Below, in pieces: positions 34,741-47,738 of a stretch of 64,000 nt of DNA. The stretch comes from Litoditis marina (taxonomy: Eukaryota > Nematoda > Chromadorea > Rhabditida > Rhabditidae), in contig OZ038433.1 of the NCBI GenBank assembly GCA_964036275.1, positions 9,093,048 through 9,157,047 of the forward strand, read 5' to 3'. The position numbers and the translations under genes are program-made. Numbering within the stretch: the first letter of the stretch is position 1; each line of letters opens with the position of its first letter. A model generated the notes under the pieces. That model saw only the letters and a list, made by a program, of their open reading frames with translations. It was not told where the DNA came from and searched no databases.

Positions 34741-37694
34741 CGTTCTCTGACCCCTCTCTCCCACTTTGCCAGCTGTTACGCATCATACGTCTGTTGCTCT
34801 TTCTCGTATAGTTGTGTTCACTCACACCATTTGCTCAATATAAACACGTCAGGCATAATTGGATTATTTACCGTTTGACAGGATTTTATAATTAAATATC
34901 TAGTTTCTAATCTCTGTTACGAAATATATGTCCACTTTATGGGAAGTTTGTATACACCTTCATGCACAATTGAAAACTCTTGCCAGCAATGTAGATTTTT
35001 GCACCTCAGAACGATTACCGCCAATTTCCTGCGATTATCCAGCTACAAGAGCGAGAGAGCGTGTAGGTCAATGAGGCCGCAGACATCGGCGTCTCTCTGA
35101 CCCGCACAGCGCACACTCCGAACATGCCCTGTATTTTACGAAATCACGTTTAGTCGAAACAGTTCAAGAACCGAACGGTTCGGAAAAATACTGTATTTTT
35201 AGTCGAGACGCCAAAAAATCGATTTGTATTCCCACCATGCTGTATTTTACTGTAAGTACAGTAAAATACTGTAACACAACCAGGGACGTTCTGAGCACGC
35301 TCTCGCCGAGGCCGCTACTAAAGTGACTAGCCAATTGGCTTGGAACTGTCTGAGACGTTCAAGTTCGCAATTATTTTGTAACTCCAAGGGTTTACAGCCA
35401 CAAAAGTGTAGTATGTAGAAATCGACTAAACTCTGAAATTGTAGTTATTGAAGAACGAATGCCTCTGGAATGAAAGAAACCAAATGCCATCCGTATTCCT
35501 AGAGTGAACATGGGTAGATATAGATAACCTTTGCCCAAGAACAGGTTAGGTTATACTCATTCTCAGGTTTTACCCATAGGTAGACAGAGTTACAGTATGC
35601 TCACAAACTTTTAATGTTTGTTTATAAACGAGAAATACTGTAGCAGAATGAGTTCGTGAGTTTTTTTCATTATGAACCTTATGATTGACTTTGTTTCAGA
35701 GTGTTTTCTGTTTGCATTCGACCCGGGTATAGTGTTTGTATATTTTAGTAATACGATATCCTTGCTATTTGGAGTCGAGTCGATGGAAATTTGAACAAAC
35801 CCGATTGGTTAACTATCCAAAACCTCTGTGAGCACATTGAGCAACAGAAATTCACAGAACAACACTGTTAAATTCTGTTAATTATCCTTTTTAATTGATT
35901 TATTGCTCTTTCCTTCTCAGAAACATTGGCGCCAATTAGCAGGAGTTAGCGCTAATTGGCAGAGATACCGTAATCCAAAAATTCAATTTTGAAGGAAAAA
36001 GCTGCTGAAAACTACTTAATAACTAAAGAAAAGCAGTAATACGACTGAAACAGTACACAAGGAGGTTTCTCAGAGTGAAATTTCAGAAAAAAAATTCTTT
36101 TTTTTTTAAATATTAATAGGGTAGAAAACAGGTTTTGTCTCTTACGTGTTCATGGGATGAAAATACTATTTCCATCTGATGATGATATGTGAATAAATCT
36201 TCCCATGGAGGAACAACATAAACAAACCATACCGAGGTAAAATCATACCGACCCCCACCGACAGCAAACCACACCGAGGGGGTTAAACCCTACCGACCTC
36301 CTTAATCAACACCGAATGTGCATTCACCTGTTCTTCTCAACAGTTTTTTGTTCGGAATATGGTGAATGCGAGACAGTCACGGTGAAAAACACATGTCAGT
36401 AGTGAGTACTATGTATGTTTCGAGGTAGGTATGTATTCACCCTTTCGGTATGGTTTGCTTTAGGTAGGGAATCCGTTTGGTTTCATCTCGCATGGTTTAT
36501 ACCCCAACCATTGACTTTAAAATGTCGTATATGGACATTTGTGTACATTTTTCAATGTTTGTCGCCTTGAAAAACTGATTTTCGGCTAGGTGACGTCGCA
36601 CGAAAAATGCGAAATTGGCAGAAGTTGGCAGCCTAACGTAAAAATTGGCATGCCAATTGGCAGGAATCTGTCTGAGTTCATGGCTTACGGTGGGGCTGAG
36701 AATTTGATGGCTGCGCCTACAGTAGAAAATAATCAGTCCACCGAATTTTGAATTTTTTCAAGTTTATATCGTTTTAAACACCTTTTAATGAAATTTCTCA
36801 GACGAAATCTTTGTGAATCATCTATATGATAGTGTCATTTCTTTATGAAAGCTTTCTACCACCTATGTATCTCGAATTGATGGTTGAAAAGCAATATTTC
36901 AGTTCAAACGTGAACTGTTACTGTTTGGTTTCCTAATTTCACATGTATGTTAGTATGTTTTTCAAAATGTGGTCAGTTTTTTTGGAAAACAAGACTAGGA
37001 AAACCAGAATTGGCCAGACAACATGTTTTTCGATCACTCTGCCACTTTATCACTATATGTCACGGTAGGAGTTGTTCTCGTAAACAATTTTGTTTTGCAG
37101 GGTCGCACCGTTGTCCATTACTCGTCACCATTGTTCCGCCTTTGTGGAGATTCTAGGGACTTCGTTCCCAACACCACTCGTGATCAATGTTTCACAGAAA
37201 AGCACACAAGATCGTCAATATTGTCATATCAATATGTCTGGTTAGTTCTACATCTGCTTTGATCTCGTCTGATTTTACTAAGAAACAGCAAAGATTTAAA
37301 AAAACCTGACCTTGTCCTTGTACGTATGTCTAAACCAGGTTCGTACGATGGATGTATCTATAGTATACTTTTTTCGTTAGATGGTATAATAACCAAAGAG
37401 GTTAATTGTGGAAACACTAAGAAACATCGCGGATTTTAATTGAGATTCAGGCCTTCTTACTTTTGGCAATTTGGCTTAATACATAGTCAAACATGTAAAA
37501 TTTTGACGTTAACTATTTGTTGAAAGATCTAATTTGGGACTGGCGGCATATTCTTTCCGTTGACCAGTAAGGTCCCTCTAATCAAAAGGGAACCCATTTT
37601 TCGGTTGAAATGCATGAAATCCCATCATGTTGCATACAAAAACATTGACAATTCGACCGAAAAGGAGCCTTTTTTCAATGCTTCTTCTCTGCAG

Positions 37695-40600
37695 GTCTGT
37701 GTCGTGTTGATATTCCTGAACGGGCCTTCGTCCAAACACGAAGATCTCTCCTTCCCTTCTTTCGACGAAGCACAGTGGAAGGAAATCGACAGAGACAACT
37801 CGACCAATGTCGTCAGTCCGGAAGATGAACTGCCACAATGGAATTTCAGAGGTATTCTAATCAAAATGTTCATTTTCTCACGAATAAAAATGCTATCAAT
37901 ATCATACGAGAGACACTGTGTTTCCGATTGCAGCTCCAGAAAATAACGAAATTGTGTCTTCGCCTATAAACGCTACAGCGAACTGCGAACTAGTGTTTCA
38001 ATCACAAAAAAACTAAGATTCAGTCTCTTACCACAAAAACTGTATACGAGGCGCAATACAAGTTTAAACGCAAAAGTTACTGTAGGCGACGACAGTTGCT
38101 GTTCAGAAGCATTGGAAAAGTGTTTGATACACCATGTCATTACTTCGTTCAATCAAATGTTTGTTCCACCAACAAAATACAAGCTGGAATGAGATCTGAC
38201 TCATAGTTGAATAAGTTCAGCATTAGGGTTGTTAAAGCCGAACTAGAAACTCGACTCGACTCGAAAATTTTCGAGTGAACTCGAAATTTCTCTAAACTCG
38301 AAAACTCGAAATTTTCCAAAACTCGAAAACTCGATAACTCGAAAACTCGATTTTTCGCCAAACTCGAAACTCGAAATTTTGTACGCGAAAACTCGAAAAT
38401 CGAAATTTCGGACTCGAAAATTGGACTTTTTGGGTCCAAAAACACTCAAAACTCGACTCGACTCGCGAAAACTCGACTTTTAAACTCGAAAACTCGGAAA
38501 CTCGAAGTTTCCCAGAACTCGAAAACTCGAAATTTTGAACTCGATTAAAAACCCTAATCAGCATGTCTCTTACCCTGTTTCTCAAAAATGCTCAACTTCA
38601 TAATGAGGATGGTTCATGAATCTTTACCCTCTTCAGTTTCCAATCTGACGTCTTCAATCACGGGGCGAGAAGTGGTAGATTCTGTCAACTATCTCAATGA
38701 GAACTTCGAGATTCTGAATCTGGACAAGTTCGGGCCTATCAAGAATGTGAAGACAGTTATCGTCATTCAGGTTAGTTGGTTGGGCCCATTTCGGTTCAAA
38801 ATATATTATTGATTGGTTCAGAGATCAAACTACGTACTACATATACACATGATAAGGTATGTAATGACAAAGTAAATGGTATACTTTCTCAAACTCGTGC
38901 TGCAAGATTGCTTATTTTGGGATAATTCACTTTTTTCGAAAGAAATGTGTATTAACGGGGATTCACAGTTTGGCAAACGAGATTGCTCAACGAACTAACG
39001 CTTAATTTTGTAGTTGAGCGATTGTACAGCTATAATGGTCTTTTTGGTATTTGGTTTTTAATGTCAATCGGTCGAGCGCCATACCTGTTATGCATTCACA
39101 TGCCCACGTCTATGCATTTGTAATGAGGACAATGTTTATGTAGAACACTGGAAAAGTGGACGATTAATGGTCACTGAACCGAAAAAGAGAACGACAATTT
39201 TTATAGTTAAAGTGTATTGGAATGAAAAGAATGCGACATCACCCTAAGTGACATAGTTCTTGAGAGTAGGTTTCTCGAAAACGGAAGTTTTATTATTATA
39301 TTATCGAAGGATCATTGTTTGCAATTTTGGTTTGGGAGTCGTTCTACTTACATGAAAGTACACTAATATGATACATACAGCAAACTAGGATATTTGTGCA
39401 ACTCTGATCAACTGATCATATATCGATTTTGTTTGGCGAACAGGATACCATTGTGAAAACAGCGTTTCCAATTGGGACAAGATTTTTTCTTTCTTTTAAA
39501 TTCAAGTATTGGTTGGGCAGTTGCCCAATCCCATGTTTGTTCAGAAGATAAATAGTATGCTGTATGTTTGCTCAAAGGGTCTACATGTCAGACACAGAGA
39601 AAGATGAGAGAAAGAGAATAGAGGTTCACACAAAATGTTTGTAGTCTTATCTTATTATTATCATTGATTTATTGAGCATTACAGGTTCACAACCGTGTTT
39701 CGTACCTCGGTTATTTGATCGAATCGTTGCGAGAAACCAAGGGAATTGAGGATACTTTGTTGGTCTTCAGCCACGACATTAATGTGGCAGCCGTGAACAG
39801 AATCGTCAGGAATATCACGTTTGCTAGGGTTAGTTTGGATTTGGTTGGACCTTTTTCTAAAAGAGAAGCTTTCTGTGATTCGCAGTGTTTCAAATTGGTG
39901 CAGCTTGACTGCTGCTATTTCATTTTGTAGTCTCAATGGCAATATTGTATTTTTCTCTGTTAACGTCGATTTTGAGTGGTTATCCTGTATCCTATTATCA
40001 TTATATGTTCTACACTTATTATTATTTTTAATTTGACGCTTCCTGTAATATTGTGTTCCTCCTTGGTATTCACGCGGAGCTTATGAATCTTCCCTGTTTC
40101 ATTATTTAAAGCTCAATTACTTTTGTGCAGAATGTTTTATATTTCATGATTTTGTTTCAGGTGTATCAGATTTTCTATCCGTTGAACATGCAGCTGTTTC
40201 CCCACGTTTTCCCCGGCCAGGACCCGAATGATTGTCCCGAGAAGATTGGAAAGAAGGGGTATGTGGGAATTTCTATTCCAGGCAACGAGCTCCGTTGCTG
40301 CGGAAACTATATAAATGTGAACAGTTTTTGGTGCAGAGTCCTGAAGTTTGATGTGTCTTGATATAAACACGAATTTTCGTTTAAAAAACGTTAACCTTCT
40401 CACTGGTGTGTGCCTAAGTGCTGCTATTGTTCTAGTTTCGGGAAAGGGGCTTTATTCCATTGTTTCCTTATTGAGTAAATCTTTATTTGATTGTTCCGTT
40501 AGGGTTGTGGATGAATAATGAACTGGCCCTTTCTTTGGAGTTGGGGTTACAACTTGCTATTGAAAACGAAGAAGTGAATTTGCCATTCTTTCATAGCCAT

Positions 40601-43600
40601 GGCTGTGTTTCGTATCAGTTCAACCTGTTTTTCACGCAAAATCATGATATTATGATGATATCAAGGTGAATTGTGGGGAATGTTATCTGTATAATCGTTA
40701 TATATAACTGCCTTGATAATGCCAAGTTCACCGCCAAGTTTATATATCCAGTCTTTCAGTGCTTATCGTGCCGGCTGCCAGAACATGGAGACCCCGGACA
40801 AATACGGCAACTATCGGGTGGCACAACTGACACAGATCAAACACCATTGGTGGTGGAAGGTATGTGGAGACACACCAATAATCTGTGACTATCCCATGAA
40901 AAGTAGCTTGTTGTAAATTATATTTTCGGGAAAATGCATGACTCTGGCCCAACACGACGTCATTTTCCCGGTTTTGGCGAAAAGGAGCCCATTTCTTGAA
41001 ATTTTCAAGCTTTTCAGACAATTTTACTAGATTACTTCCGAAACTGCAGGGTAGTAGGGATGGACGTTTAGTTAGCTCATCCTGTCAACTATTGAAATAC
41101 TTTTTGGTTCACTATCTTGTTCTATCCTAATTCCTAAATATTTTACACGTTTATAGCAGTAAAATATTCAAATAATAATATAGCAGTAGGTAAATATTCA
41201 AATAATAGATCTGTATTACTAGGTTTAAATGCTTCGAAAGTTTCATAAAAAGGAGATTAAATGCGTTTAAAAGTTTATCTGCGTCTTAATTCTGTGGAAT
41301 GAAAGATCGAGGTGGTCGTTTATATTAGTTAGTTATAATAATGGGTTCTATTAGCTTACATCTTTTTCAGATGAACTATGTATTTGACGGAATTATCGAT
41401 CGATTCGGTCTCCAGGATGCGTGGGTTCTCCTATTGGAAGAAGATCATTTCGTAGCTCCCGATGCACTTTACGTGTTAAATTACATTACGGAGAATAAAA
41501 AGCGGTGAGCCAAAATTATATTATTTTTATTAGAATATTGATGTTTGAAAATTAAGGTTATGAAAGGCTTGATGTGGAACGAATACCCAATAGCTTTGTT
41601 TTGGCCGGTCAAAAAGATGAATATGAATAATTATTGTTCGTATCAGTGTTACAGTCCTAGAGCAAATTAGCTTGTTCACTTTTGTAATATAGCTAGTAGT
41701 GTTTTCGAATTGTATATGTTACAATATTCCAAGGCAAAAAAAATAAACTGACTAGAAACTATTTTCTAGTTACAAACGTCAGTGCAAACCCAACCAAATC
41801 AAAATCCCAGATCGAGTGACCATTTCCTAATTCCAGGTTATGTGCTGCATGCGACCTGATCGCGCTCGGTTTCTATCTGAAGTCGACGGCCAAATATGGA
41901 TCCGATGTGAACCATCTGGGCGCCCATCCCTGGTTCAGCAGCAAGCACAACATGGGACTGGCGCTGCAGAAGAAACACTGGACCATGGTCAAGAACTGCT
42001 CCGAGGTTGGCTAGTTCATCTTAGCCACCATTGAAAAAAGTTGAAAAATATCAGAAATGGAGAATGACATCTCATGTGGTACTTACTATGTACATAGTTT
42101 CTCCACTCTCCTAGTGAAGTTGCCCGAGTAACCCCGAAAATCAGGAAAACACGCCTACATTTTCGTCAAGATCCCGAGAATTCGCTCACGTTATGAATAA
42201 TCAAAATCGCACCTGGGTTTCAAGAGTAGTGCTGATGTGAAAAAAGCCTTGAAATCATTGTGAATGACGGAAAATAATCATCTTTCAGTTGTTTTGCACG
42301 TATGATGACTACAACTGGGATTGGTCAGTCATGCAAGTGAGTACTTTTTTATCTCCTTTTCTACCCTTCGAATATTTTTTATTCTATTTCCAAGTGGTAC
42401 CTGGTGTGCATTGGTGTATTCCACGACTAGAAACAAATAACCAATAAACCATTCACTTCCTACTGAAATGAACAGTTCACTTTTCATAGTACCGCTGGCC
42501 ATAGAGAAGATGCGTATTGATTGATTTCAAACTGCATCTAGCTATAAAATCGTTCACCCACTTCGCCAAATTTTCAAGAGTAGCCGAAAAATATGGATAC
42601 CAACCAATTTCTTGTTAACAGGTGAGTGCAAAGTGTCTGGCCCAGCGATTCCGAGTGATATTCGCGAAAAGTCCGCGAGTTCTGCATATTGGCGACTGCG
42701 GAGTACATACTCATAGGTAGGTATTGAATAATTTTCTTCTTTTATTGCGAATCGCCTATCTTCTATTATATTCATACGTGTTCACGTGCAACATGTAGTA
42801 CACAGCAAACATGAGAACAGACGAAAGTTAATTGTGTGGTCCCAGCTGTGTCTGTTTTGATGAGGTCTAGATTGTAGACATCTAGAAACTGGAAATCATG
42901 AAGAGAACGTAACTTTTCCCAATAAACCGATCGTACATTGATTGGGCAAAGGCTATTGACCCTTGACCTTTTGAAGTTCGAAGAAACTAATCCGTATTTT
43001 CGTAGATGTACCGCCCACAATGCGTACGCGTCCGCCCAGAAGTTGCTGTCGAAACACGGAGAAGCGCTGTTCCCCAAGGATTTCGAAGTTACCGATGTGG
43101 GTTTCCGTGTTTTATCATATTTTACTTTTTTTTATTCTCTCAACGACGCGATGTAGATGTCGAAAACATCTACATCAACTGATTCGCTGAGTCTGCAATT
43201 GATATTCCATAGTCACGATCACAAACACTGTCTCGCACACAATTGTCGCTCACCTATTACACCAAAAGTAGGAAGATCGTCTCACAAAATTTACTGAAAT
43301 GACCCAAATTGAAGTGGGAATTCTCAATTTACACTAAATGTCTCGATTTTGTTGGAATCTCACCCATTGAACTCTTTTTTTCTGTACGGCGATCTTTCCC
43401 ACCCCACACTCGTAAACCGACACTATCCCTTCTATATTTACACCTTGTTCTTGCACGATGGGGGGGGTCTTGTTGCTCAAGTATTACTCGAAAATTAGAA
43501 AGATTTTCTGATAAGAGGTACCGAATTCACCCAACTTGAAGGGAGAATTTGTTTTGGAAAATCACTGAAGGAAGGCTGAAGGGAACCATGTAATATTTCA

Positions 43601-43874
43601 CTTCTGGCTTCTGCACGGCGGTGGTACATGTACCCTATCCATGGACACTATCCAACTTTGTTTACACCTCATCTTGCAGGTCTCGCGTCGTTCGTTGAAG
43701 CCGTCGAAAGAGAATGGTGGTTGGGGAGATACGCGGGACCACGCCCTCTGTCGTCTCAACACCCACCCCCTCAAATGGGACCGGGATTCGATAGAGTACA
43801 CGGTACTCCGGGACCTCATGACTTCTACAGTACAACTTCCCACGGCAGTGCAACCGACGAGGAATGGGCTATAG
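37695..43874 (+). CDS. MGAT2: Alpha-1,6-mannosyl-glycoprotein 2-beta-GlcNAc transferase (GnT-II)
   Basis: Golgi type II enzyme that adds GlcNAc to the alpha-1,6 mannose arm, converting hybrid to complex N-glycans. Exons: 37695-37851, 38637-38770, 39685-39828, 40161-40258, 40760-40859, 41371-41504, 41837-42005, 42289-42336, 42622-42716, 43006-43096, 43680-43874; about 454 residues plus an unresolved N-terminus. Family landmarks in order: VIQVHNRVSYL, TLLVFSHD, FPGQDPNDCP, HHWWWK, LLLEEDHFVAPD (metal/nucleotide-sugar site), CAAC, HNMGLAL, CTYDDYNWDW, GDCGVH, ENGGWGDTRDHALC. The Cys residues that pair in mammalian GnT-II have counterparts. The first exon shown begins inside a hydrophobic stretch (VCVVLIFL), so a 5' exon with the cytosolic tail is missing; an in-frame ATG at 37614 exists but would bypass a strong acceptor. 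I skip a possible exon at 37935-37990 because its phase does not fit. Confidence 0.9.
38224..38556. mobile_element. hAT-like nonautonomous element, copy 2
   Basis: It begins TAGGGTTGTTAAAG and ends TTAAAAACCCTA. The flanking 8-mers are TTCAGCAT and ATCAGCAT (7 of 8 identical), as expected for a hAT-type target-site duplication. The interior is a degenerate array of ACTCGAAA words. It lies in the first identified MGAT2 intron, 80 bp before the exon at 38637. Confidence 0.8.
43150..43176. repeat. Perfect short hairpin in last MGAT2 intron
   Basis: GATGTAGATGT and its exact complement ACATCTACATC are separated by CGAAA. No known role. Confidence 0.6.
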
Positions 43875-44904
43875 GTGTCTTGGGACACAAAAACGGTGCC
43901 GGTCTTTGAACTCGTTTTGTAGATGCTTTTCACGCTTAGGTATTTGTGAACATCCCGGCATTTTCTTCACAACCTGCGTCTCCTGAAGCATACGCTCTTT
44001 CTCTGCTCTCACATCCCGGCGGCGGCGGGAAACGATTGCAACGAAATAGGGCACAAGACAAAGAGACGCAGGGTGGGATGCAAGGGCTGGGCTCTTTTAG
44101 CGTATCTACTCTGAACATCTGAACTCCCGAACTCATACATCAGCTCACTTTACTGAACCTCTAGGTATTCAGTATATATATATATATATATATATATACG
44201 TTAGCAGAAATGTTTCATATTGTATGATTGAACCCTAAAATTCTTTCTCGAGCACATCACTTCTTAAGTTATAGTTTGCCCCGAAACTTCAGCTGGTGTA
44301 TGAAACTCGTTGTATAACTCAATTTGAAACGCATCTATTGCCTATTTTCCCTCAGTAACTCAGAATAGTATATTTTCCGAATTTACCGTATGTGGTAATT
44401 TACGAAGACATATTACTGTATACTGTATTTGATACCTCTTCTGTGTCTTTCCTCGAAGGTTTTGTTGTTTTCATATACAGTTAGGAAACTAGGTTTCTAT
44501 AATCCATTTGCATTTTGAGTAGATGTTTTTAAATAATTTTGCAGATCTAAACGTTCGGGTCTCTCATAATTCAGAGCATAATATAGAAATTGGTGTTTTA
44601 TATGTTGAGCTTTCGCGAAGATTACATTTTTTTAATCGATTGTACTTTAAATAGCTATAGATTGTGACGTTTGTAAATTAGTCAATCTAACCTAGTGTTA
44701 TCTATGTCGGGTTTCTTTTTCTCGTTTTTACATTTTCTCAAATTGTTTGGCTCAGTTTTTTTCTAGTTTGTGGTGATGTGCGTTTCTTGCAACTAACACT
44801 AATACGGGTTCATAATAAATGATACAACATGAGTGTTTTTATTGTTACAAACATATTTGCGAAATTTGTTGTCGTAATTGGCACGATAGATTTAATTCAG
44901 CAAG
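43875..44904. other. 3' region shared by convergent genes
   Basis: This holds the MGAT2 3' end and the end of the neighbouring minus-strand gene. It contains a foldback repeat (43935-44110) and a TA microsatellite (about 44173-44198). A plus-strand AATAAA (44814-44819) and a minus-strand AATAAA (plus TTTATT, 44838-44843) lie 18 bp apart, so the two mature 3' ends probably overlap by a few bases. Confidence 0.55.
43935..44110. repeat. GC-rich foldback repeat (ACATCCCGG family)
   Basis: ACATCCCGGCATTTTC, then CCTGCGTCTCCTGAAGC, ACATCCCGGCGGCGGCGG, and the inverse AGAGACGCAGGGTGGG. Layout as at 3755-3930. Confidence 0.6.
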
Positions 44905-46765
44905 CTATGTCTGTTTGGGAGCCTCAGACGACGCGGCAACCGGCTTTTCTGTCGGAGGGGTCGTCGCGACGGGGCCCGAAGTGGTTGGTTCTACCGCCGA
45001 CGGCACCGTCACTTCCGCGCCATCGCTCTTCGAGGCGCCCTCCGGGGCCAGGGCTGGCTTCTCACCCGCGGCGGTTGTGGCGGTGGGGGCTGGTTCCACC
45101 GGGACCTGGGCGGTGTTCACCTCTGAGCGCGACGAGCAAGAATTGCTCTGAAATAGATGAAAGGACTGAAATAGATTGGTGTAATTCAACTTTTCAAGAT
45201 AAGTGGGCGTTCAATTGTTCAGTGTCGATGTAATTTGTATTGCACAACCAGAATGTTTAGGAATAAAAAACTAGCACCTAAAAGCTTATCAAAAATTAAA
45301 GCCTGAGCAATAAGCAAGATGCCACTCACTACACACACAACAGAGCGAACCCTAAACGTTTAACCGAACGTTATCGGAAAAGTTGATATTTTCGTCTGAC
45401 AAAAAGTTTCCACTAGAAATCAGGCATTGCCAAGTGCTAATGCGTGCTGTACACGTTTTAATGAGAATGATGCAGACTGTCAGAACACAGTCCCAAAAGT
45501 ATGAATTGATGTATCTCAGAACAAGCGTCGTTGCAAAACAGTAAATAACTGTTTATACAGCGTGGCTGTCATGTATATTGATGTTTCCCCTCGTCGTCTG
45601 ACGTCTCTTCGGGACACAATATATCTCTAGATTTGTTGCAATACAGTTTCGACCAAACGCGAATTTGTAATTAACAGCCTATGGTCTGAGATGGCTGACC
45701 GTGTATTCGGATCGAGCGGCCGGGTCGTTCGCTCGAAGTTGGCTGGCACGGCTGCGGCCTGAAATCGTAGCAAAGCCATGCATCAACCCAACCTTTTCAA
45801 GGATCTGATCCCATTCTGGTACATAGCTGTCAATTCTCTTCATTCAAGCATAGTACAGGTGAGCACAACCTGGGTTAGGTCGTGAAGAGATAGTTCAGCT
45901 CAAATGTGAACTTTTCATTGGACTTTGCTGCGTTGCACGAAACGTAGTTATAGGTTGTGACCATAGATTATTGTAGTCGGAGGCCGTATGCATGAAGCAC
46001 CCCGGGCCGGGTTGGGATGTTTCATGCATACGGCCTCTGAACTCAATACACAAACTCCATTATTCACGAATTTCTACGAAAAAATTGGATCAAACAACAA
46101 TCAGAGCGAGATAGAGCAAAATACACCGAATTGCCTATCTTTATGGAGAGCATCCCTATATCATATGAAGAGTGACTACGCGTAATAAAATAAATAGTCA
46201 GCCATGTACTTTCGTTAAATAATGTTGAATTCGAGACTCACTGCGCTTGGTGCGATTTTCAGTCTTCTGTCCATTGTCGCTGTTGTTCTGGAAATTTGTT
46301 CAACTCACACAACAGCTTATAGCAAATATACAATTTTTTGACAGATTTAATCAGGTTTTTCACATTATTTCCTGAAGTTCATCTCATATTTTCCCGAAAC
46401 CACTCATAAATTCTCCGGCTCTCCGCCGTGTTCTCCGGGATTTCAGAAAAGACTGTGGCACATGAAGGGTCAGGTGAACTTCAGTGCTTCCGCTTCGGTT
46501 GAGGGAGTGAAATTGAGAAAATCATTGTCGTGCAAATCTTCCATCAATGTCCTCAAGAGTCTTGCGTGTACCTTGTTGACGTTTACTATCTTTTTTGCTC
46601 ACTAAAGTACACAAAGGTCACGGGTCAAATTGTAGTGATTCCTGTAAAACAACTCACCTTATTGAAGTAGAGGTAGAGTCCGACAGCGACCGCGGCGGCC
46701 CCAATAGCCGCGAAGATTCCCAGTCTACGACGGCATTCCAGACGAACCGGACACTTCTTCTCCAT
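44905..46765 (-). CDS. Single-pass membrane protein, tandem paralog A
   Basis: About 151 residues from exons 46658-46765, 46242-46287, 45700-45758 and 44905-45147 (5' to 3' on the minus strand); phase closes. Residues 1-15 (MEKKCPVRLECRRRL) are basic, 16-34 are a hydrophobic membrane anchor (GIFAAIGAAAVAVGLYLYF), and the rest is hydrophilic, ending in an Ala/Pro/Thr-rich tail (VPVEPAPTATTAAGEKPA). There is no signal-peptide cleavage site. By the positive-inside rule the N-terminus is cytosolic and the tail luminal or external. Family unknown. A second gene of the same plan lies directly upstream (47739-49601), and its first exon is nucleotide-identical. A minus-strand AATAAA is at 44838-44843. 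Exon 3 is the weakest call. Confidence 0.7.
45980..46041. repeat. Minimal palindrome of the foldback family
   Basis: GAGGCCGTATGCATGAAGCA and its complement meet at CCCCGGGCCGGGTTGGGATG. It looks like two ends of a larger element fused with almost no interior. It lies in intron 2 of paralog A. Confidence 0.65.
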
Positions 46766-47738
46766 GGCTATAAATGAGCTGGACGAGCTACTCGGGAGCT
46801 GAATAATCTCTATCTCTACTTTGTGTTTTCACGAAAAACTTTCTCGGCAAACCAAACATTTGAAAAAGGGCAGTCTGGCTGGACGTTCGACCTGTGAGAG
46901 AGTGATCACTGTGTTTGCTGCGAAATCGCTGGTTTTCTCCTATCTGTGCACACTCTCACTCCGCAGATTCTGTGCGTCTCTGGAAACCATGCACTCTCGC
47001 TGACTACTGTCTGCCAAACTGAAACGTATTAAGAGTTTCATAGACATTTTCATTTTGATATGGAACCACACAGTATAATGTTTAAGATTTCCTATTTTAA
47101 TATTCTCCTCGTGTCTTTCACTTGTTATTGAAAATTCTTCAGAAAGATTACTCTTATTATTGAATAGACACGTAAAGTTTGCATTCTAATGGGGAAGCGT
47201 TCACTTTGTCATGGCACGTTTCTGAGTTCTACTGAGTCCAATTCCTAGGCATACATTTTCTTTGGAACGAGATATATGACAAAGTTTAAAGGCCAACGCA
47301 CGTACACGGATTATGCAATCGGATAGGATTTTTTTCAGAAACGTTGCACACCAGAAAAGGACTGATACCGTACTCATCTGCCTGTTGGGTACAGTTCTGC
47401 AGGCCGAAGCGAGAGCTTTTTAGGGGACGAAACAATCAATTTGGTTGAATAGGAGCTGAAAAATTCTCAAGAAAGTGGGGAGGGGTATTCAAAAAGTATC
47501 TTATCTTGTAGATCGCTGGAGGGGGGTTTTTGTTACAAACCAGTTTTCAAGCAAAATGAAATTGGGTTGATCTCACTCTATTAGATTAAAAGTTTGGAAA
47601 AACTTTTGAACACGTTTTTGTATCCACCTAGTTATCATGGAGTGTGAATAGTTTGATTTCGATTGGGCAGCTTCTCCAAAGAACAAATTGAAGAAAACAA
47701 CATTTGAATCTAAGACATTTTTATTCGAGTTCACAGGT
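46766..47738. other. Spacer between the tandem paralogs
   Basis: 973 bp from the start codon of paralog A to the end of paralog B. It should contain the promoter of A. I see no TATA box, repeat or extra gene. Just upstream of both start codons the sequence is similar for only about 15 bp (GGCTAYAAATGAGCYGG on the plus strand), then diverges. Confidence 0.5.
47720..47725 (-). terminator. Poly(A) signal of paralog B
   Basis: Minus-strand AATAAA 14 nt after the stop codon of paralog B, which implies a very short 3'UTR. Confidence 0.6.

Larger units (their letters stand above)
30048..37694. other. Intergenic region: hairpin, GC palindromes, CT/GA tracts
   Basis: No gene is firmly supported. Contents: the 110-bp-arm hairpin (30199-30524), a tRNA-like relic (30715-30785), a GGCGCC palindrome run (31083-31105), a palindromic CGCAGCGCTCCGCGCTGCG near 31195-31217, CT microsatellites (32900-33060, 34170-34375), a GA tract (34620-34740), a perfect GTATTTTACTGTA hairpin (35241-35268) and short TTGGC-type repeats (35920-35965, 36610-36665). 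Open frames over 32.8-34.8 kb are artefacts of the CT/GA repeats. The missing first exon of MGAT2 may lie here, for example before the TTTTGCAG acceptor at about 37100. Confidence 0.5.

Noticed and set aside
32779..34825. Ser/Leu- or Arg/Glu-rich proteins of 90-140 residues
   Set aside because: They are translations of CT and GA microsatellites in several frames.
37103..37262. First MGAT2 exon (GRTVVHYSSPLFRL frame)
   Set aside because: The acceptor is good, but neither phase nor a membrane-anchor sequence fits the exon at 37695. Left open.
37935..37990. Extra MGAT2 exon after TTGCAG (APENNEIVSSPINATANCEL)
   Set aside because: No donor gives phase 1, which the next exon requires; joining 37851 directly to 38637 keeps the frame.
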